NCBI RefSeq assembly: GCF_025717045.1
Contig: NZ_JAOVZN010000001.1
Span: forward strand, 598,232 to 662,231
DNA: 64,000 bases
Source of the DNA: Flavobacterium sp. SH_e
GTDB taxonomy: Bacteria > Bacteroidota > Bacteroidia > Flavobacteriales > Flavobacteriaceae
Direction of reading: 5' to 3'
Both the position numbers and the translations under genes were made by a program. The notes beneath the pieces were generated by a model. It was not told the origin of the DNA. It ran no database searches and was given only the letters and a program-made list of their open reading frames with translations. Positions 17,325-25,767 of the stretch are shown piece by piece. How positions within the stretch are numbered: the first letter of the stretch is position 1; the number at the start of each line of letters is the position of its first letter.

Positions 17325-18296
17325 ATGGACAATCAAGATAAATTATTCGATAAAATAAAAGAAGCTTCGCAAAAAGCCGAGTTTCAAGACTTTCCTGCAA
17401 TGGAAAAAGTCTGGTCGCGTGTTGAAGAAAAACTGGACAAAAAGGAAGATAAAAAAACAATCGTTTTATGGAAAAAAATTGCGGTTGCCGCTTCTCTTCT
17501 ATTATTGATTTCACTGGGATATCAATTTTTACATTCAGATAAAGAAATTGCAACAGAAACAACAAAAGTAGTTTTTGACGAAAAAGCAAAAGAAAAACCT
17601 CAAGAGCCTACTTCAAATAAAATTATAACTCCACCTTCTGATTCTGAAATGGTTTCTAACGAAGAAGCAGTTAAAATTTTAGAAAATCAAACTAAAAATA
17701 AAGAACGAGTTGCTATTCAAGAGCCAGTTGTTTCAAACACAGCGCCTATTTTGGATCTTCCAGCTGCAAATATTACTTCGGAAGCTGCAGTTTCTGCAAA
17801 CGAACCTTTAAAAGCCGAAGAGCAAAATGAAGAAGCTGACAATTATGTTGCTTCGAAAAAAGATGCTCTAGCAGAAAAAAGTTATTCTGACACAAAAGAA
17901 AGACAATCTGCAAAAGTTGCTTATGCTGCTGCACCTGCTCAAAAAGATAAGAAAAGCACTCCTTTAATCGTTCTTAACGGAAATGCTATGGCGCATAGCG
18001 ATGATGCAAAAAGAGATAAAATGATACAAGCTGAAATACCAAATTTAGATCCTGAAAATGTTGATTCGCTAATGATTTTAGAAGAGCCTTTATATATCAT
18101 TGATGGCATTTATTATTCAGAAAATGATTTGTTTGGTAAAAATCCAACAAGTCCATACGCGCCTTTAGATCGCCAAGAAATAAAAACGATAACTATTTTA
18201 CAGGACCTTGAAGCTACTGAAAAATATGGCGAAAGAGGAAAAAAAGGTGTTGTAATTATAACTACAAAAAACGGAAAACCTACTCCGAAAAAATAG
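17325..18296 (+). CDS. single-pass membrane protein, probable anti-sigma partner with TonB-plug-like C-terminus
   Basis: The 323-residue protein has a short cytoplasmic head (1-50), one membrane helix at about 51-69 and a long Ala/Glu/Lys-rich periplasmic stretch. From about 211 to 318 it resembles the plug of TonB-dependent receptors: PLYIIDGI at 255-262, then ITILQDLEATEKYGERGKKG and VVIITTK. A second, weaker copy of the pattern precedes it (PLIVLNGNAM to LDPENVDSLMIL). Its start is two bases after the sigma-factor stop. Head, helix and position fit an anti-sigma factor, though no named anti-sigma domain is visible. The plug-like end recurs in the next gene. Confidence 0.7.
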   Translation: MDNQDKLFDKIKEASQKAEFQDFPAMEKVWSRVEEKLDKKEDKKTIVLWKKIAVAASLLLLISLGYQFLHSDKEIATETTKVVFDEKAKEKPQEPTSNKIITPPSDSEMVSNEEAVKILENQTKNKERVAIQEPVVSNTAPILDLPAANITSEAAVSANEPLKAEEQNEEADNYVASKKDALAEKSYSDTKERQSAKVAYAAAPAQKDKKSTPLIVLNGNAMAHSDDAKRDKMIQAEIPNLDPENVDSLMILEEPLYIIDGIYYSENDLFGKNPTSPYAPLDRQEIKTITILQDLEATEKYGERGKKGVVIITTKNGKPTPKK

Positions 18297-18366
18297 TTTC
18301 ATGCTTTGTCAAAGTCTGCAGCTTTGACAAAGCAAAATCAAAACATTAATTCTAAAACTTATTATC

Positions 18367-20532
18367 ATGAAAAGTCTAAAACTTATTTCATCAGCCATTG
18401 CTATGCTTATATGTTTCGTAACCATGGCACAAGAAAGAACAATTACTGGAACAGTTACAGATGAATCTAAGACACCTCTTCCTGGCGTTCAAATAATTAT
18501 TAAAGGCACTAAAAAGTATGCCCAAACCGATTTTGATGGAAGATATTCTATTCAAGCTCAAAAAGGAGATGCTCTTGTTTTTAGCTATGTAGGTTTGGAT
18601 ACTCAAACCTTTTATGTACAATCGTCAAATATTATCAACGTTGAACTAAAAAGTAGCCATGCTGAATTACAAGAAGTTGTAGTTGTGGGTTATGGAAGAA
18701 GTAATTCTGAATACGAAGACAGAAGTTATGCACGTGCTGAAAGAAGAAAAGAAAAAAGAGAGGCCTCAAAAGCGCTTCAAGGAAAAGTTGCTGGAATTCA
18801 GGTTTCCAATACTATTGCATATGTTTCTAGCCCGACCCCTACTGTTACGATTCGCAGTACTGCATCAATTTCTCCTAAAAATGAACCAATCTATATTGTC
18901 GATGGAGTTAAGATGAAAGCCAATCAAATGTCAAAAATTAATCCGAATGATATTAAAGATTTAAAAGTGCTGAAAGATGATGCCGCAACTTCAATTTATG
19001 GAAGCAAAGCTTCAAATGGCGTTGTGGTTATTTCTACCAAAGATGAACTTTACAAAAATCTTACTGAAAAAGAATTGGACAAAAAACTAAATATTATGCC
19101 AATTCCAACAGAACCAACTCAGGAAGATTACGATTCTTTTGTAGAAAATGCTTTCGAAAGTCCGAAAACTGCGCCACTTTCTACATTTTCTATAGATGTT
19201 GATAATGCTTCTTATACCAATATAAGACGATTTTTAAACAATGGACAGCAAGTTCCAAAAGATGCCGTTCGTGTTGAAGAAATGGTTAATTTCTTTAAAT
19301 ATACTTATCCGCAGCCAAAAAACGAGCATCCGTTTTCAATCAATACTGAAGTGAGCGATTCGCCTTGGAACTCAAAAAATAAAATCTTGAAAATTGGTCT
19401 ACAAGGAAAAAATATTCCAACGGAAGATTTACCAGCTTCAAACCTTGTTTTCTTAATTGATGTTTCTGGATCTATGGAAGACATGAACAAATTGCCTTTA
19501 CTAAAACAATCGTTGAAAATTTTGGTTGACGAATTAAGACCAAAAGATAAAGTAGCGATTGTAGTTTATGCGGGTGCAGCGGGACTAGTTTTACCTCCAA
19601 CTTCTGGAGATGAGAAAAAAACAATTATTAATGCATTAGATAATTTACAAGCTGGAGGAAGTACTGCGGGCGGTGCAGGAATTGAACTGGCTTATAAAAT
19701 TGCTGCTGAAAATTTCATTAAAAGCGGAAACAACAGAGTAATCTTGGCTACTGACGGAGATTTCAACGTTGGAAGTTCTTCCAATTCTGATATGGAAAAA
19801 TTAATTGAAGAAAAAAGAAAAACAGGCGTTTTCTTGACTTGTTTAGGTTATGGAATGGGAAATTACAAAGACAGCAAAATGGAAATCTTGGCCGATAAAG
19901 GAAACGGAAATTATGCTTATATCGATAATATTCAAGAAGCAAATCGGTTTTTAGGAAAAGAATTCAAAGGTTCGATGTTTGCTATCGCGAAAGATGTAAA
20001 AATCCAAATCGAATTTAATCCGAAGCAAGTTCAGTCTTATCGTTTGATTGGTTATGAAAACAGAAAATTGCGTCCAGAAGATTTTAAAAACGATGCAATT
20101 GATGCTGGAGAATTGGGAAGCAATCACACCGTTACGGCTTTATATGAAATTATTCCAACTGGAGTAAAAAGTGATTATTTAGCAGAACAGCCAGATGATT
20201 TAAAATACACTAAAACAGAAACTAGTTCGAATAATTATAGCAACGAATTGGCAACAATTAAATTCCGTTACAAAAAACCTGACGGAGAAAAAAGCATCGA
20301 AATGGTTCAGACGATCGAAAATAAATCGGTTGCTTTAGAAAAAGCGAGTGATGATATGAAATTTAGTTCTGCCGTAGCTTGGTTCGGATTGAAATTAAGA
20401 GATTCAAAATTAATCGCTGATAAATCTTCTAAAGAAATTATAAAATTAGCGAAGCAAGGAAATTCAAACGACGGCGAAGGTTACAAAGCTGAATTTATTC
20501 GTTTAGTTGAAACTTCTAAACAGTATAATTAA
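18367..20532 (+). CDS. secreted fusion of carboxypeptidase-regulatory, TonB-plug and von Willebrand A domains (YfbK-like)
   Basis: The 721-residue protein has a signal peptide (1-21, ending TMAQ) and a CarboxypepD_reg-like domain (24-95; GTVTDESKTPLPGVQIIIKG). The TonB-box-like EVVVVGYGR and a plug domain occupy about 102-224 (PIYIVDGVKM, KVLKDDAATSIYGSKASNG, VVVIST). The outer-membrane barrel is absent. Instead a YfbK-type vWA module follows, with LSTFSIDVDNASYTNIRRFL, the MIDAS motif DVSGSM at 365-370 and a C-terminal domain to 721. This is the front half of a SusC-like protein joined to a metal-dependent adhesion domain. It lies 70 bases after the probable anti-sigma gene. Confidence 0.85.
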   Translation: MKSLKLISSAIAMLICFVTMAQERTITGTVTDESKTPLPGVQIIIKGTKKYAQTDFDGRYSIQAQKGDALVFSYVGLDTQTFYVQSSNIINVELKSSHAELQEVVVVGYGRSNSEYEDRSYARAERRKEKREASKALQGKVAGIQVSNTIAYVSSPTPTVTIRSTASISPKNEPIYIVDGVKMKANQMSKINPNDIKDLKVLKDDAATSIYGSKASNGVVVISTKDELYKNLTEKELDKKLNIMPIPTEPTQEDYDSFVENAFESPKTAPLSTFSIDVDNASYTNIRRFLNNGQQVPKDAVRVEEMVNFFKYTYPQPKNEHPFSINTEVSDSPWNSKNKILKIGLQGKNIPTEDLPASNLVFLIDVSGSMEDMNKLPLLKQSLKILVDELRPKDKVAIVVYAGAAGLVLPPTSGDEKKTIINALDNLQAGGSTAGGAGIELAYKIAAENFIKSGNNRVILATDGDFNVGSSSNSDMEKLIEEKRKTGVFLTCLGYGMGNYKDSKMEILADKGNGNYAYIDNIQEANRFLGKEFKGSMFAIAKDVKIQIEFNPKQVQSYRLIGYENRKLRPEDFKNDAIDAGELGSNHTVTALYEIIPTGVKSDYLAEQPDDLKYTKTETSSNNYSNELATIKFRYKKPDGEKSIEMVQTIENKSVALEKASDDMKFSSAVAWFGLKLRDSKLIADKSSKEIIKLAKQGNSNDGEGYKAEFIRLVETSKQYN

Positions 20533-20544
20533 TAAATATTGTAT

Positions 20545-20552
20545 TACATTTG
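20545..20552 (+). promoter_or_regulatory. -7 promoter box upstream of the LURP-one-like gene
   Basis: TACATTTG matches TAnnTTTG and lies 33 bases before the start codon. The -33 element is not clear. Confidence 0.4.
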
Positions 20553-20585
20553 CGGCTTTATTTTTAAAACTTATATTACACACGT

Positions 20586-21173
20586 ATGAATCCTATTTTA
20601 AGCCAAAATCTATTTTTAGTAAAAGAACATATTGGAATGTTCAAAGCCGCAAACAATTACGACATCTACGATCCAGAAACTAACCAAATCATAATGAACT
20701 GCCGAGAAAACAATCTTGGTTTTTTCACAAAAGTATTCCGTTTTACAGATTACAAAAGAGCAACTCCGTTTAATGTTGAAATTACAACTCCTTCTGGCGA
20801 AAAGTTAATTACCGTAAGAAGAGGTGTTGCTATATTCAGATCGACTGTTGAAGTATTGGATGAAAAAGATCGTTTGGTTGGAACTTTCAAACAAAAATTC
20901 TTTTCGATTGGAGGAAAGTTTGACATCTTGGACAAAAATGAAAAACCTGTTGCAACGTTACAAGGAAAATGGACTGGTTGGGATTTTAAATTCTCGCACG
21001 AAGGAAAACAATTGGCTCAAGTTAGTAAAAAATGGGCAGGTTTAGGTAAAGAGTTTTTCACAAGCGCAGATAATTATGTACTTCAAATTGAAGATACCGT
21101 TGCAACTGATAGTCCGTTGAGACAGTTAATTTTAGGAGCTGTTATGTGCATTGACATGGTTCTTAAAGAATAA
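20586..21173 (+). CDS. LURP-one-related / scramblase-like (Tubby C-terminal fold) protein
   Basis: The 195-residue protein is built of paired beta strands with the pattern DIYDPETNQIIMNCRE, then PFNVEITTPSGEKLITVRRG, STVEVLDEKDRLVGTFKQ and FDILDKNEKPVATLQGKW. It ends in a hydrophobic helix (RQLILGAVMCIDMVL). This matches the LOR/phospholipid scramblase-related group with a Tubby-like barrel around a central helix. Biochemical role in bacteria is unknown. It has its own -7 box and is probably a single gene. Confidence 0.68.
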   Translation: MNPILSQNLFLVKEHIGMFKAANNYDIYDPETNQIIMNCRENNLGFFTKVFRFTDYKRATPFNVEITTPSGEKLITVRRGVAIFRSTVEVLDEKDRLVGTFKQKFFSIGGKFDILDKNEKPVATLQGKWTGWDFKFSHEGKQLAQVSKKWAGLGKEFFTSADNYVLQIEDTVATDSPLRQLILGAVMCIDMVLKE

Positions 21174-21236
21174 TCGAAAGTTGTTAAACTTAGATTAAGA
21201 ATACCTTTTAGAGCATCATTTTAGTTTTCAAAACCT

Positions 21237-21244
21237 TATTTTTG
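21237..21244 (+). promoter_or_regulatory. -7 promoter box upstream of the SDR gene
   Basis: TATTTTTG matches TAnnTTTG and lies 43 bases before the SDR start codon. Confidence 0.4.
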
Positions 21245-21287
21245 TAAGACTTAAAATGATGCTTTCTGCATTTCTAAAAACACAATC

Positions 21288-22004
21288 ATGACCGACTTAA
21301 AAAATAAAAACGCCTTTATTACTGGCGCAGGAAAAGGAATTGGAAAAGCTGTAGCAATTGCTTTGGCTAAAGAAGGTGTAAACCTGATTTTGGTTTCAAG
21401 AACTCAAAAAGACGTAGAACAATTAGCTGACGAAGCTTCTAATTTAGGCGTGAAAGCTTTGGCTTTAACAGCTGATGTTTCTGACATCAACTCTATCAAT
21501 AAAGCTGTAGAAAAAGCTTTGGCTGAATTTAAACACATCGATATTTTAATCAATAGCGCAGGAATTGCTTCTTTTGGAAAATTCTTAGAATTAGAACCAG
21601 AAGCTTGGGAAAGAATTATTCAAGTGAATTTAATGGGAACATATTTCACAACTCGTGCTATTATTCCAAATATGATCGAAAGACAAACTGGAGATATTAT
21701 TAATATTTCATCGACTGCCGGATTAAATGGAAATGCTTTGACAAGTGCTTACAGCGCATCTAAATTTGCTGTTTTAGGTTTAACCGATTCTCTGATGCAG
21801 GAAATGAGAAAACACAATATTCGTGTTACGGCTTTAACGCCAAGTACGGTTGCAACCGACATGGCAAAAGACTTAAACCTAACTGACGGAAACCCTGAAA
21901 AAGTAATGCAGTCTGAAGATATGGCAGATTTAATTATAGCGCAGTTAAAATTAAACCGAAGAGTTTTTATTAAAAACAGCAGTATTTGGTCTACTAATCC
22001 TTAA
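21288..22004 (+). CDS. short-chain dehydrogenase/reductase, FabG-like 3-oxoacyl reductase
   Basis: The 238-residue classical SDR has the NAD(P) loop TGAGKGIG at 12-19 and NSAG in the central strand. The catalytic set is S142, Y155 and K159 (ISSTAGLNG, then SAYSASK). SRTQ after the second strand favours NADP(H). Members with this sequence are usually annotated as 3-ketoacyl-ACP reductases, but the acyl-ACP role is inferred and other carbonyl substrates are possible. The gene stands alone, and a repeat array begins 19 bases after its stop. Confidence 0.85.
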   Translation: MTDLKNKNAFITGAGKGIGKAVAIALAKEGVNLILVSRTQKDVEQLADEASNLGVKALALTADVSDINSINKAVEKALAEFKHIDILINSAGIASFGKFLELEPEAWERIIQVNLMGTYFTTRAIIPNMIERQTGDIINISSTAGLNGNALTSAYSASKFAVLGLTDSLMQEMRKHNIRVTALTPSTVATDMAKDLNLTDGNPEKVMQSEDMADLIIAQLKLNRRVFIKNSSIWSTNP

Positions 22005-22022
22005 AAAAAATCCAAATTTTTG

Positions 22023-22132
22023 AAATTCCAAATTCCAATTACTTTGAGATTGGAATTTGGAATTTAATTATTGGAATTTTAAAAAAATGTAGGTCCCAAG
22101 TATAATTGGAATTTAATTATTGGAATTTAAAA
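22023..22132. repeat. TTGGAATTT repeat array with hairpin
   Basis: AAATTCCAAATTCCAAT (22023-22039) pairs perfectly with ATTGGAATTTGGAATTT (22049-22065). The word AATTTAATTATTGGAATTT then appears twice more, about 51 bases apart. The last copy runs into the start codon of the next gene. Confidence 0.7.
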
Positions 22133-22137
22133 AAAAC

Positions 22138-22647
22138 ATGATGGAACAATATTTAAGACAATTGGTCGAAATTGAATTTCAGGATAAAAAAGAAATCTTC
22201 AGCGGATTTTTAATTGATTATTCTGATGATTGGATTTTGCTTCGAAATAATCCTGTTGATTTTGTTTTGGATGGTTTCGTTATTCTTAGAAATAAAAACA
22301 TTGAAGTTGTAAACCGAGATCATGATTTGGCTTTTACAGAAAAAGTAATTCGCTTAAAAGGCTTGAAAATTAATTCTGATGATATTATCCCGATTAAAGA
22401 TTTAGCTTCAATTATAAATTATGTTTCTAAGAAATACGGAATTTTCCAAATCGCCAAAAAATCATCTAAATCAGCTTATCTAGGAAAATTAATAAAATTG
22501 AATGAAGAAGAATTGACCATTGATTTTTTAGATACACGCGGTCAGTTTGGCGGAGAATTAGGTTTTAATCCAGAAAAAATTCGAGTTATTGAATTTGATA
22601 CAGATTATATTAACTCTTTAAAATTGGTTGTTCAGGATAATGAGTAA
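22138..22647 (+). CDS. hypothetical protein with Sm/SH3-like beta pattern
   Basis: I start this gene at ATG 22138 (or the next codon, also ATG). An upstream TTG at 22120 would translate part of the repeat array. The protein of about 169 residues opens with LVEIEFQDKKEIFSGFLIDYSDDWILLR and a later AYLGKLIKLNEEELTIDFLDTRG. This is two copies of a five-strand pattern reminiscent of Sm-like or RNA-binding small barrels. No motif secures a family. There is no signal peptide. A terminator follows 13 bases after the stop. Confidence 0.68.
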   Translation: MMEQYLRQLVEIEFQDKKEIFSGFLIDYSDDWILLRNNPVDFVLDGFVILRNKNIEVVNRDHDLAFTEKVIRLKGLKINSDDIIPIKDLASIINYVSKKYGIFQIAKKSSKSAYLGKLIKLNEEELTIDFLDTRGQFGGELGFNPEKIRVIEFDTDYINSLKLVVQDNE

Positions 22648-22660
22648 TTCTTATAAAACA

Positions 22661-22693
22661 AAAAAATCCCTTTTTTACGAAAAGGGATTTTTT
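22661..22693 (+). terminator. intrinsic terminator
   Basis: AAAAAATCCCTTTT pairs perfectly with AAAAGGGATTTTTT over a five-base loop, 13 bases after the upstream stop codon. Confidence 0.85.
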
Positions 22694-22797
22694 TGTCATT
22701 TCGACCGAAGGGAGAAATCGCACTAGCAATTACGCACAGAAAATCTCCAATCTTTGTCGACAAACTAGTGTGATTTCTCTCTTCGGTCGAAATGACA
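22694..22797. repeat. 104-bp palindromic repeat element with 33-bp inverted ends
   Basis: The left arm 22694-22726 (begins TGTCATTTCGACCGAAGG) and right arm 22765-22797 are reverse complements at 31 of 33 positions, around a 38-base centre. It lies between two convergent genes. It has no coding capacity and resembles a non-autonomous palindromic element of REP or MITE type. Confidence 0.75.
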
Positions 22798-22819
22798 ATA
22801 CTTTGTCTGTTTATTTTTT

Positions 22820-24154
22820 TTAAACTTCCGCCAATTTATTCAAAAACTCAATACGAACACTTCCGTCTTCGTCAATTTTTGTCAAGTTGATTTCTTGCAA
22901 AGTATTTACCAATTCAGGATTCCAAGGTGTTTTTACTTTTACGTAGTTTTCAGTAAATCCGTGAATATAACCTTCTTTATTTTCTCCTTCAAAAAGAACT
23001 GTTCTGTTTGTTCCTAACTGACTTTCATAAAAAGCACGACGTTTTTTAACAGACAATCCACGAAGCATTTTACTGCGTTTAGCGCGAACATTTGAAGGAA
23101 CAACGCCTTCCATATCAACCGCTTCTGTATTATCTCTTTCTGAATAGGTAAAAACGTGTAAATACGAAATATCCAAATCATTTAAGAAATGATATGTTTC
23201 TAAGAAATGCTCATCTGTTTCTCCAGGAAAACCAACAATTACGTCAACACCAATACATGCATGAGGCATTACTTCGCGAATTTTATTTACACGATCAACA
23301 TATACTTCGCGTAAATAACGGCGTTTCATTAATTTCAAAATATCATTGCTTCCTGATTGTAACGGAATATGAAAATGCGGTACAAAAGTTCGGCTTTTCG
23401 ATACAAATTCAATTGTTTCGTTTTTCAATAAATTTGGTTCGATAGAAGAAATTCTCAAACGTTCGATTCCTTCTACTTTATCCAAAGCCTGAACTAAATC
23501 CAGAAAAGTATGTTCGTGTTTTTTGTTTCCAAACTCCCCTTTTCCGTAATCACCAATATTTACACCTGTTAAAACAATTTCACGGATATTTTGAGCCGAG
23601 ATTTCTTTGGCGTTTTTCAATACATTTTCTAAAGCATCACTTCTTGAAATTCCTCTTGCTAAAGGAATTGTACAGTAGGTACATTTATAATCGCAGCCGT
23701 CTTGAACTTTTAAAAATGCTCTTGTACGATCTCCAATAGAATAACTTCCAACATAGAAATCAGCTTCAGCAATTTCGCAGGAGTGAACTTCACCCATGTC
23801 GTTTTTGCTCAAATCATGAATATAGTCCGTGATTTTGAATTTTTCTGTCGCTCCCAAAACCAAATCAACGCCATCAACCGCAGCTAATTCTTCTGGTTTC
23901 AATTGTGCATAACAACCAACAGCAGCAACAAAAGCTTTTTCATTCAGCTTCATTGCTTTTTTAACTACTTGCTTAAACTGCTTATCTGCATTTTCTGTTA
24001 CAGAGCAAGTATTGATGACATAAATATCTGCTATTTCTTCAAAATCGACACGGTCAAAACCTTCGTCGTTAAAATTTCTGGCAATTGTAGAAGTCTCTGA
24101 AAAATTCAGTTTACAACCCAGTGTATAAAAGGCAACTTTCTTTCTATTTTCCAT
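22820..24154 (-). CDS. mtaB: tRNA t6A37 methylthiotransferase MtaB
   Basis: MtaB adds a methylthio group to t6A at tRNA position 37, using SAM and two Fe-S clusters. The 444-residue protein has the N-terminal UPF0004 cluster cysteines C14 (TLGCKLN), C50 (INTCSVT) and C81 (GCYAQ). The radical-SAM triad is C154, C158 and C161 (CDYKCTYC), followed by TIPLARG. A C-terminal TRAM-like domain closes the protein (VLFEGENKEGYIHGFTENYV). CKLNFSET rather than the MiaB-type sequence favours MtaB. It is a single gene with a -7 box upstream. Confidence 0.94.
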   Translation of the reverse strand: MENRKKVAFYTLGCKLNFSETSTIARNFNDEGFDRVDFEEIADIYVINTCSVTENADKQFKQVVKKAMKLNEKAFVAAVGCYAQLKPEELAAVDGVDLVLGATEKFKITDYIHDLSKNDMGEVHSCEIAEADFYVGSYSIGDRTRAFLKVQDGCDYKCTYCTIPLARGISRSDALENVLKNAKEISAQNIREIVLTGVNIGDYGKGEFGNKKHEHTFLDLVQALDKVEGIERLRISSIEPNLLKNETIEFVSKSRTFVPHFHIPLQSGSNDILKLMKRRYLREVYVDRVNKIREVMPHACIGVDVIVGFPGETDEHFLETYHFLNDLDISYLHVFTYSERDNTEAVDMEGVVPSNVRAKRSKMLRGLSVKKRRAFYESQLGTNRTVLFEGENKEGYIHGFTENYVKVKTPWNPELVNTLQEINLTKIDEDGSVRIEFLNKLAEV

Positions 24155-24641
24155 AATCTGTCTTAAATTAATGAAATCGTTGTCAAAAAATTTAAGGCTG
24201 CAAATTTACAAACAATATTTCTCAAAAGAAAGCAATTAAGCCACTTCGAATCAATAATTTGCACCAATGTTAATTTAGTAAAATTTTATTTTAATTTTTT
24301 TTATTTTATTTTTTGAGAAAATTGAGATTATCCAAACAGAAATTTTTAACATTTCAATAAGAATAAAATGACAAAATAATCGATTAAGTGCAAATTTTAT
24401 CGATTAAGTACATTTTTTTCGGTTTTAAATTCAAAATTTCTTACATTTACTTTTGTTATGAATCAGGTCAAAAATAAATTCATATTTGAGAATTTTAATA
24501 CGTTTTAATTAATTTAATAATAATTCGAGCATAACAATTTTGAATTCTACTCGTTATGTTGTTGTTTTGTGTTACAAAATGAAATGGGAAAGCCGAAAAC
24601 CAAAGAGAGTAGGCAAAATTAAAATACAAATACCACGCTTT
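24155..24641. other. AT-rich 487-bp intergenic region with a 20-bp-spaced direct repeat
   Basis: No gene is evident. It contains the mtaB promoter box and a direct repeat ATCGATTAAGT(G/A)CA at 24379-24392 and 24399-24412, 20 bases apart. I see no RNA gene or hairpin of note. Confidence 0.6.
24201..24208 (-). promoter_or_regulatory. -7 promoter box upstream of mtaB
   Basis: TAAATTTG on the minus strand matches TAnnTTTG, 46 bases before the mtaB start. Confidence 0.45.
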
Positions 24642-25163
24642 ATGAAAGCATTTTTACCCACAATCTGCTTGATGTTCTTAACCCTATTTAGTTCGCAAGC
24701 GCAAACTAATGCCCCTGCTGCAGCAAATCCATTTCCTACAATTAGTACATTAACGACTTGGGCAAGCTTCAACTCTCAGCAGCAATTTGATGTTGCTATT
24801 CGTGCAGTTGGGTTTAAGTTTGAAGTTAAAGAGCCAGGAGAAGGTTCTACTGCTTATACCTACATTCGTAAAGTAACCGTTAACGAAGTAAACTATACGG
24901 ATAGAATTGTTTACAGAATTACTAATAATAATTCAGCAAGTATTATTTCTTTAGTAACTGCTTCTACTGACTTGGTTAGTTTATACACACCACAATTGGC
25001 AAGTTTTAAAAACAACAACTGTAAAACAGAAATGTCTAAAGACAAAAATACAACTTGCAGCTGTTACGAAAGTGCAAACTTTGCAATCGATCTTTGCGAT
25101 GAGCGTGTAAAATTAACAATGGGTGACGGAAATAAATATTTCGTTTCTGTAGCTAAAAAATAA
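24642..25163 (+). CDS. secreted protein of unknown function
   Basis: I choose ATG 24642 because it begins a clean signal peptide (MKAFLPTICLMFLTLFSSQA, then QTNAP). A longer frame from 24540 would place 34 charged residues before it. The 173-residue precursor has a mixed alpha/beta body (FDVAIRAVGFKFEVKEPGEG, YIRKVTVNEVNYTDRIVYRI) and a cysteine cluster (CKTEMSKDKNTTCSCYES, plus DLC). This hints at disulfides outside the cytoplasm. I do not recognise the family. A 20-bp-spaced direct repeat about 230 bases upstream may be a regulator site. Confidence 0.7.
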   Translation: MKAFLPTICLMFLTLFSSQAQTNAPAAANPFPTISTLTTWASFNSQQQFDVAIRAVGFKFEVKEPGEGSTAYTYIRKVTVNEVNYTDRIVYRITNNNSASIISLVTASTDLVSLYTPQLASFKNNNCKTEMSKDKNTTCSCYESANFAIDLCDERVKLTMGDGNKYFVSVAKK

Positions 25164-25232
25164 TAGCATAACTCTGATTTGTTTCCAAATCTTTACTGAC
25201 TTTTAAGTATGTAAAGATTTGGAATACATTTC

Positions 25233-25763
25233 TTAGTTTAAGTTTGGATTTTTAAGTTCGTACCAAACTTCTAATTCCTCTTCATGGTGGAAGGAATTTA
25301 TAAAACGAAAACCTAGTTTCTCTAGAATTTTTCTAGAATTTTCGTTTCCTGCATCTGCGTAAGCATATAATTTTTCTACTTTCATTTCATTAAAGGCATA
25401 ATCTATAAAAGCTTTTCCTGCTTCTGTAGCATAACCTTTTCCCCAATGTTTTTCGATAAAACGGTATCCTAACTCATAAAAGTTTTTATGATCGTTAATT
25501 TCGTCTGTTATATACTTTATTCCAGACCATCCAATAAATTCATTGGTTTCTTTTAAAACAACAGCCCAGCGGCCTGTTCCAAGATCTTTATATTGTTTTT
25601 GAACAAACTTGATATATTCAATACTTTCTTCAATATGTTTTACAGGCCTATTGCCAACAAATAAATGCACATTCGGATTGGAATCCAATTCAAACATTCC
25701 TTCTGCATCAGAAAGTTCTAATTCTCTTAAAAGCAAACGCTCTGTTTCAATTGGATTTTTCAT
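25233..25763 (-). CDS. GNAT-family N-acetyltransferase, RimJ/RimL-like
   Basis: The 176-residue protein opens with ETERLLLRELELSDAEGMFEL, the classical RimJ/RimL-type start. It has the acetyl-CoA loop RFIEKHWGKGYATEAGKAF and the C-terminal NENSRKILEKLGFRF motif. It probably acetylates an N-terminus or small amine; the substrate is unknown. The stop of the Cof-like phosphatase gene lies 4 bases upstream, so the two are probably co-transcribed. Confidence 0.87.
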   Translation of the reverse strand: MKNPIETERLLLRELELSDAEGMFELDSNPNVHLFVGNRPVKHIEESIEYIKFVQKQYKDLGTGRWAVVLKETNEFIGWSGIKYITDEINDHKNFYELGYRFIEKHWGKGYATEAGKAFIDYAFNEMKVEKLYAYADAGNENSRKILEKLGFRFINSFHHEEELEVWYELKNPNLN

Positions 25764-25767
25764 TTTT

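Noticed and set aside
22694..22797. Insertion sequence or transposase remnant
   Set aside because: The 104-bp element has inverted ends but no coding sequence, so I record it only as a palindromic repeat.
24540..24641. Longer N-terminus for the secreted protein (TTG at 24540)
   Set aside because: It would put 34 charged residues ahead of a clean signal peptide; ATG 24642 is better.
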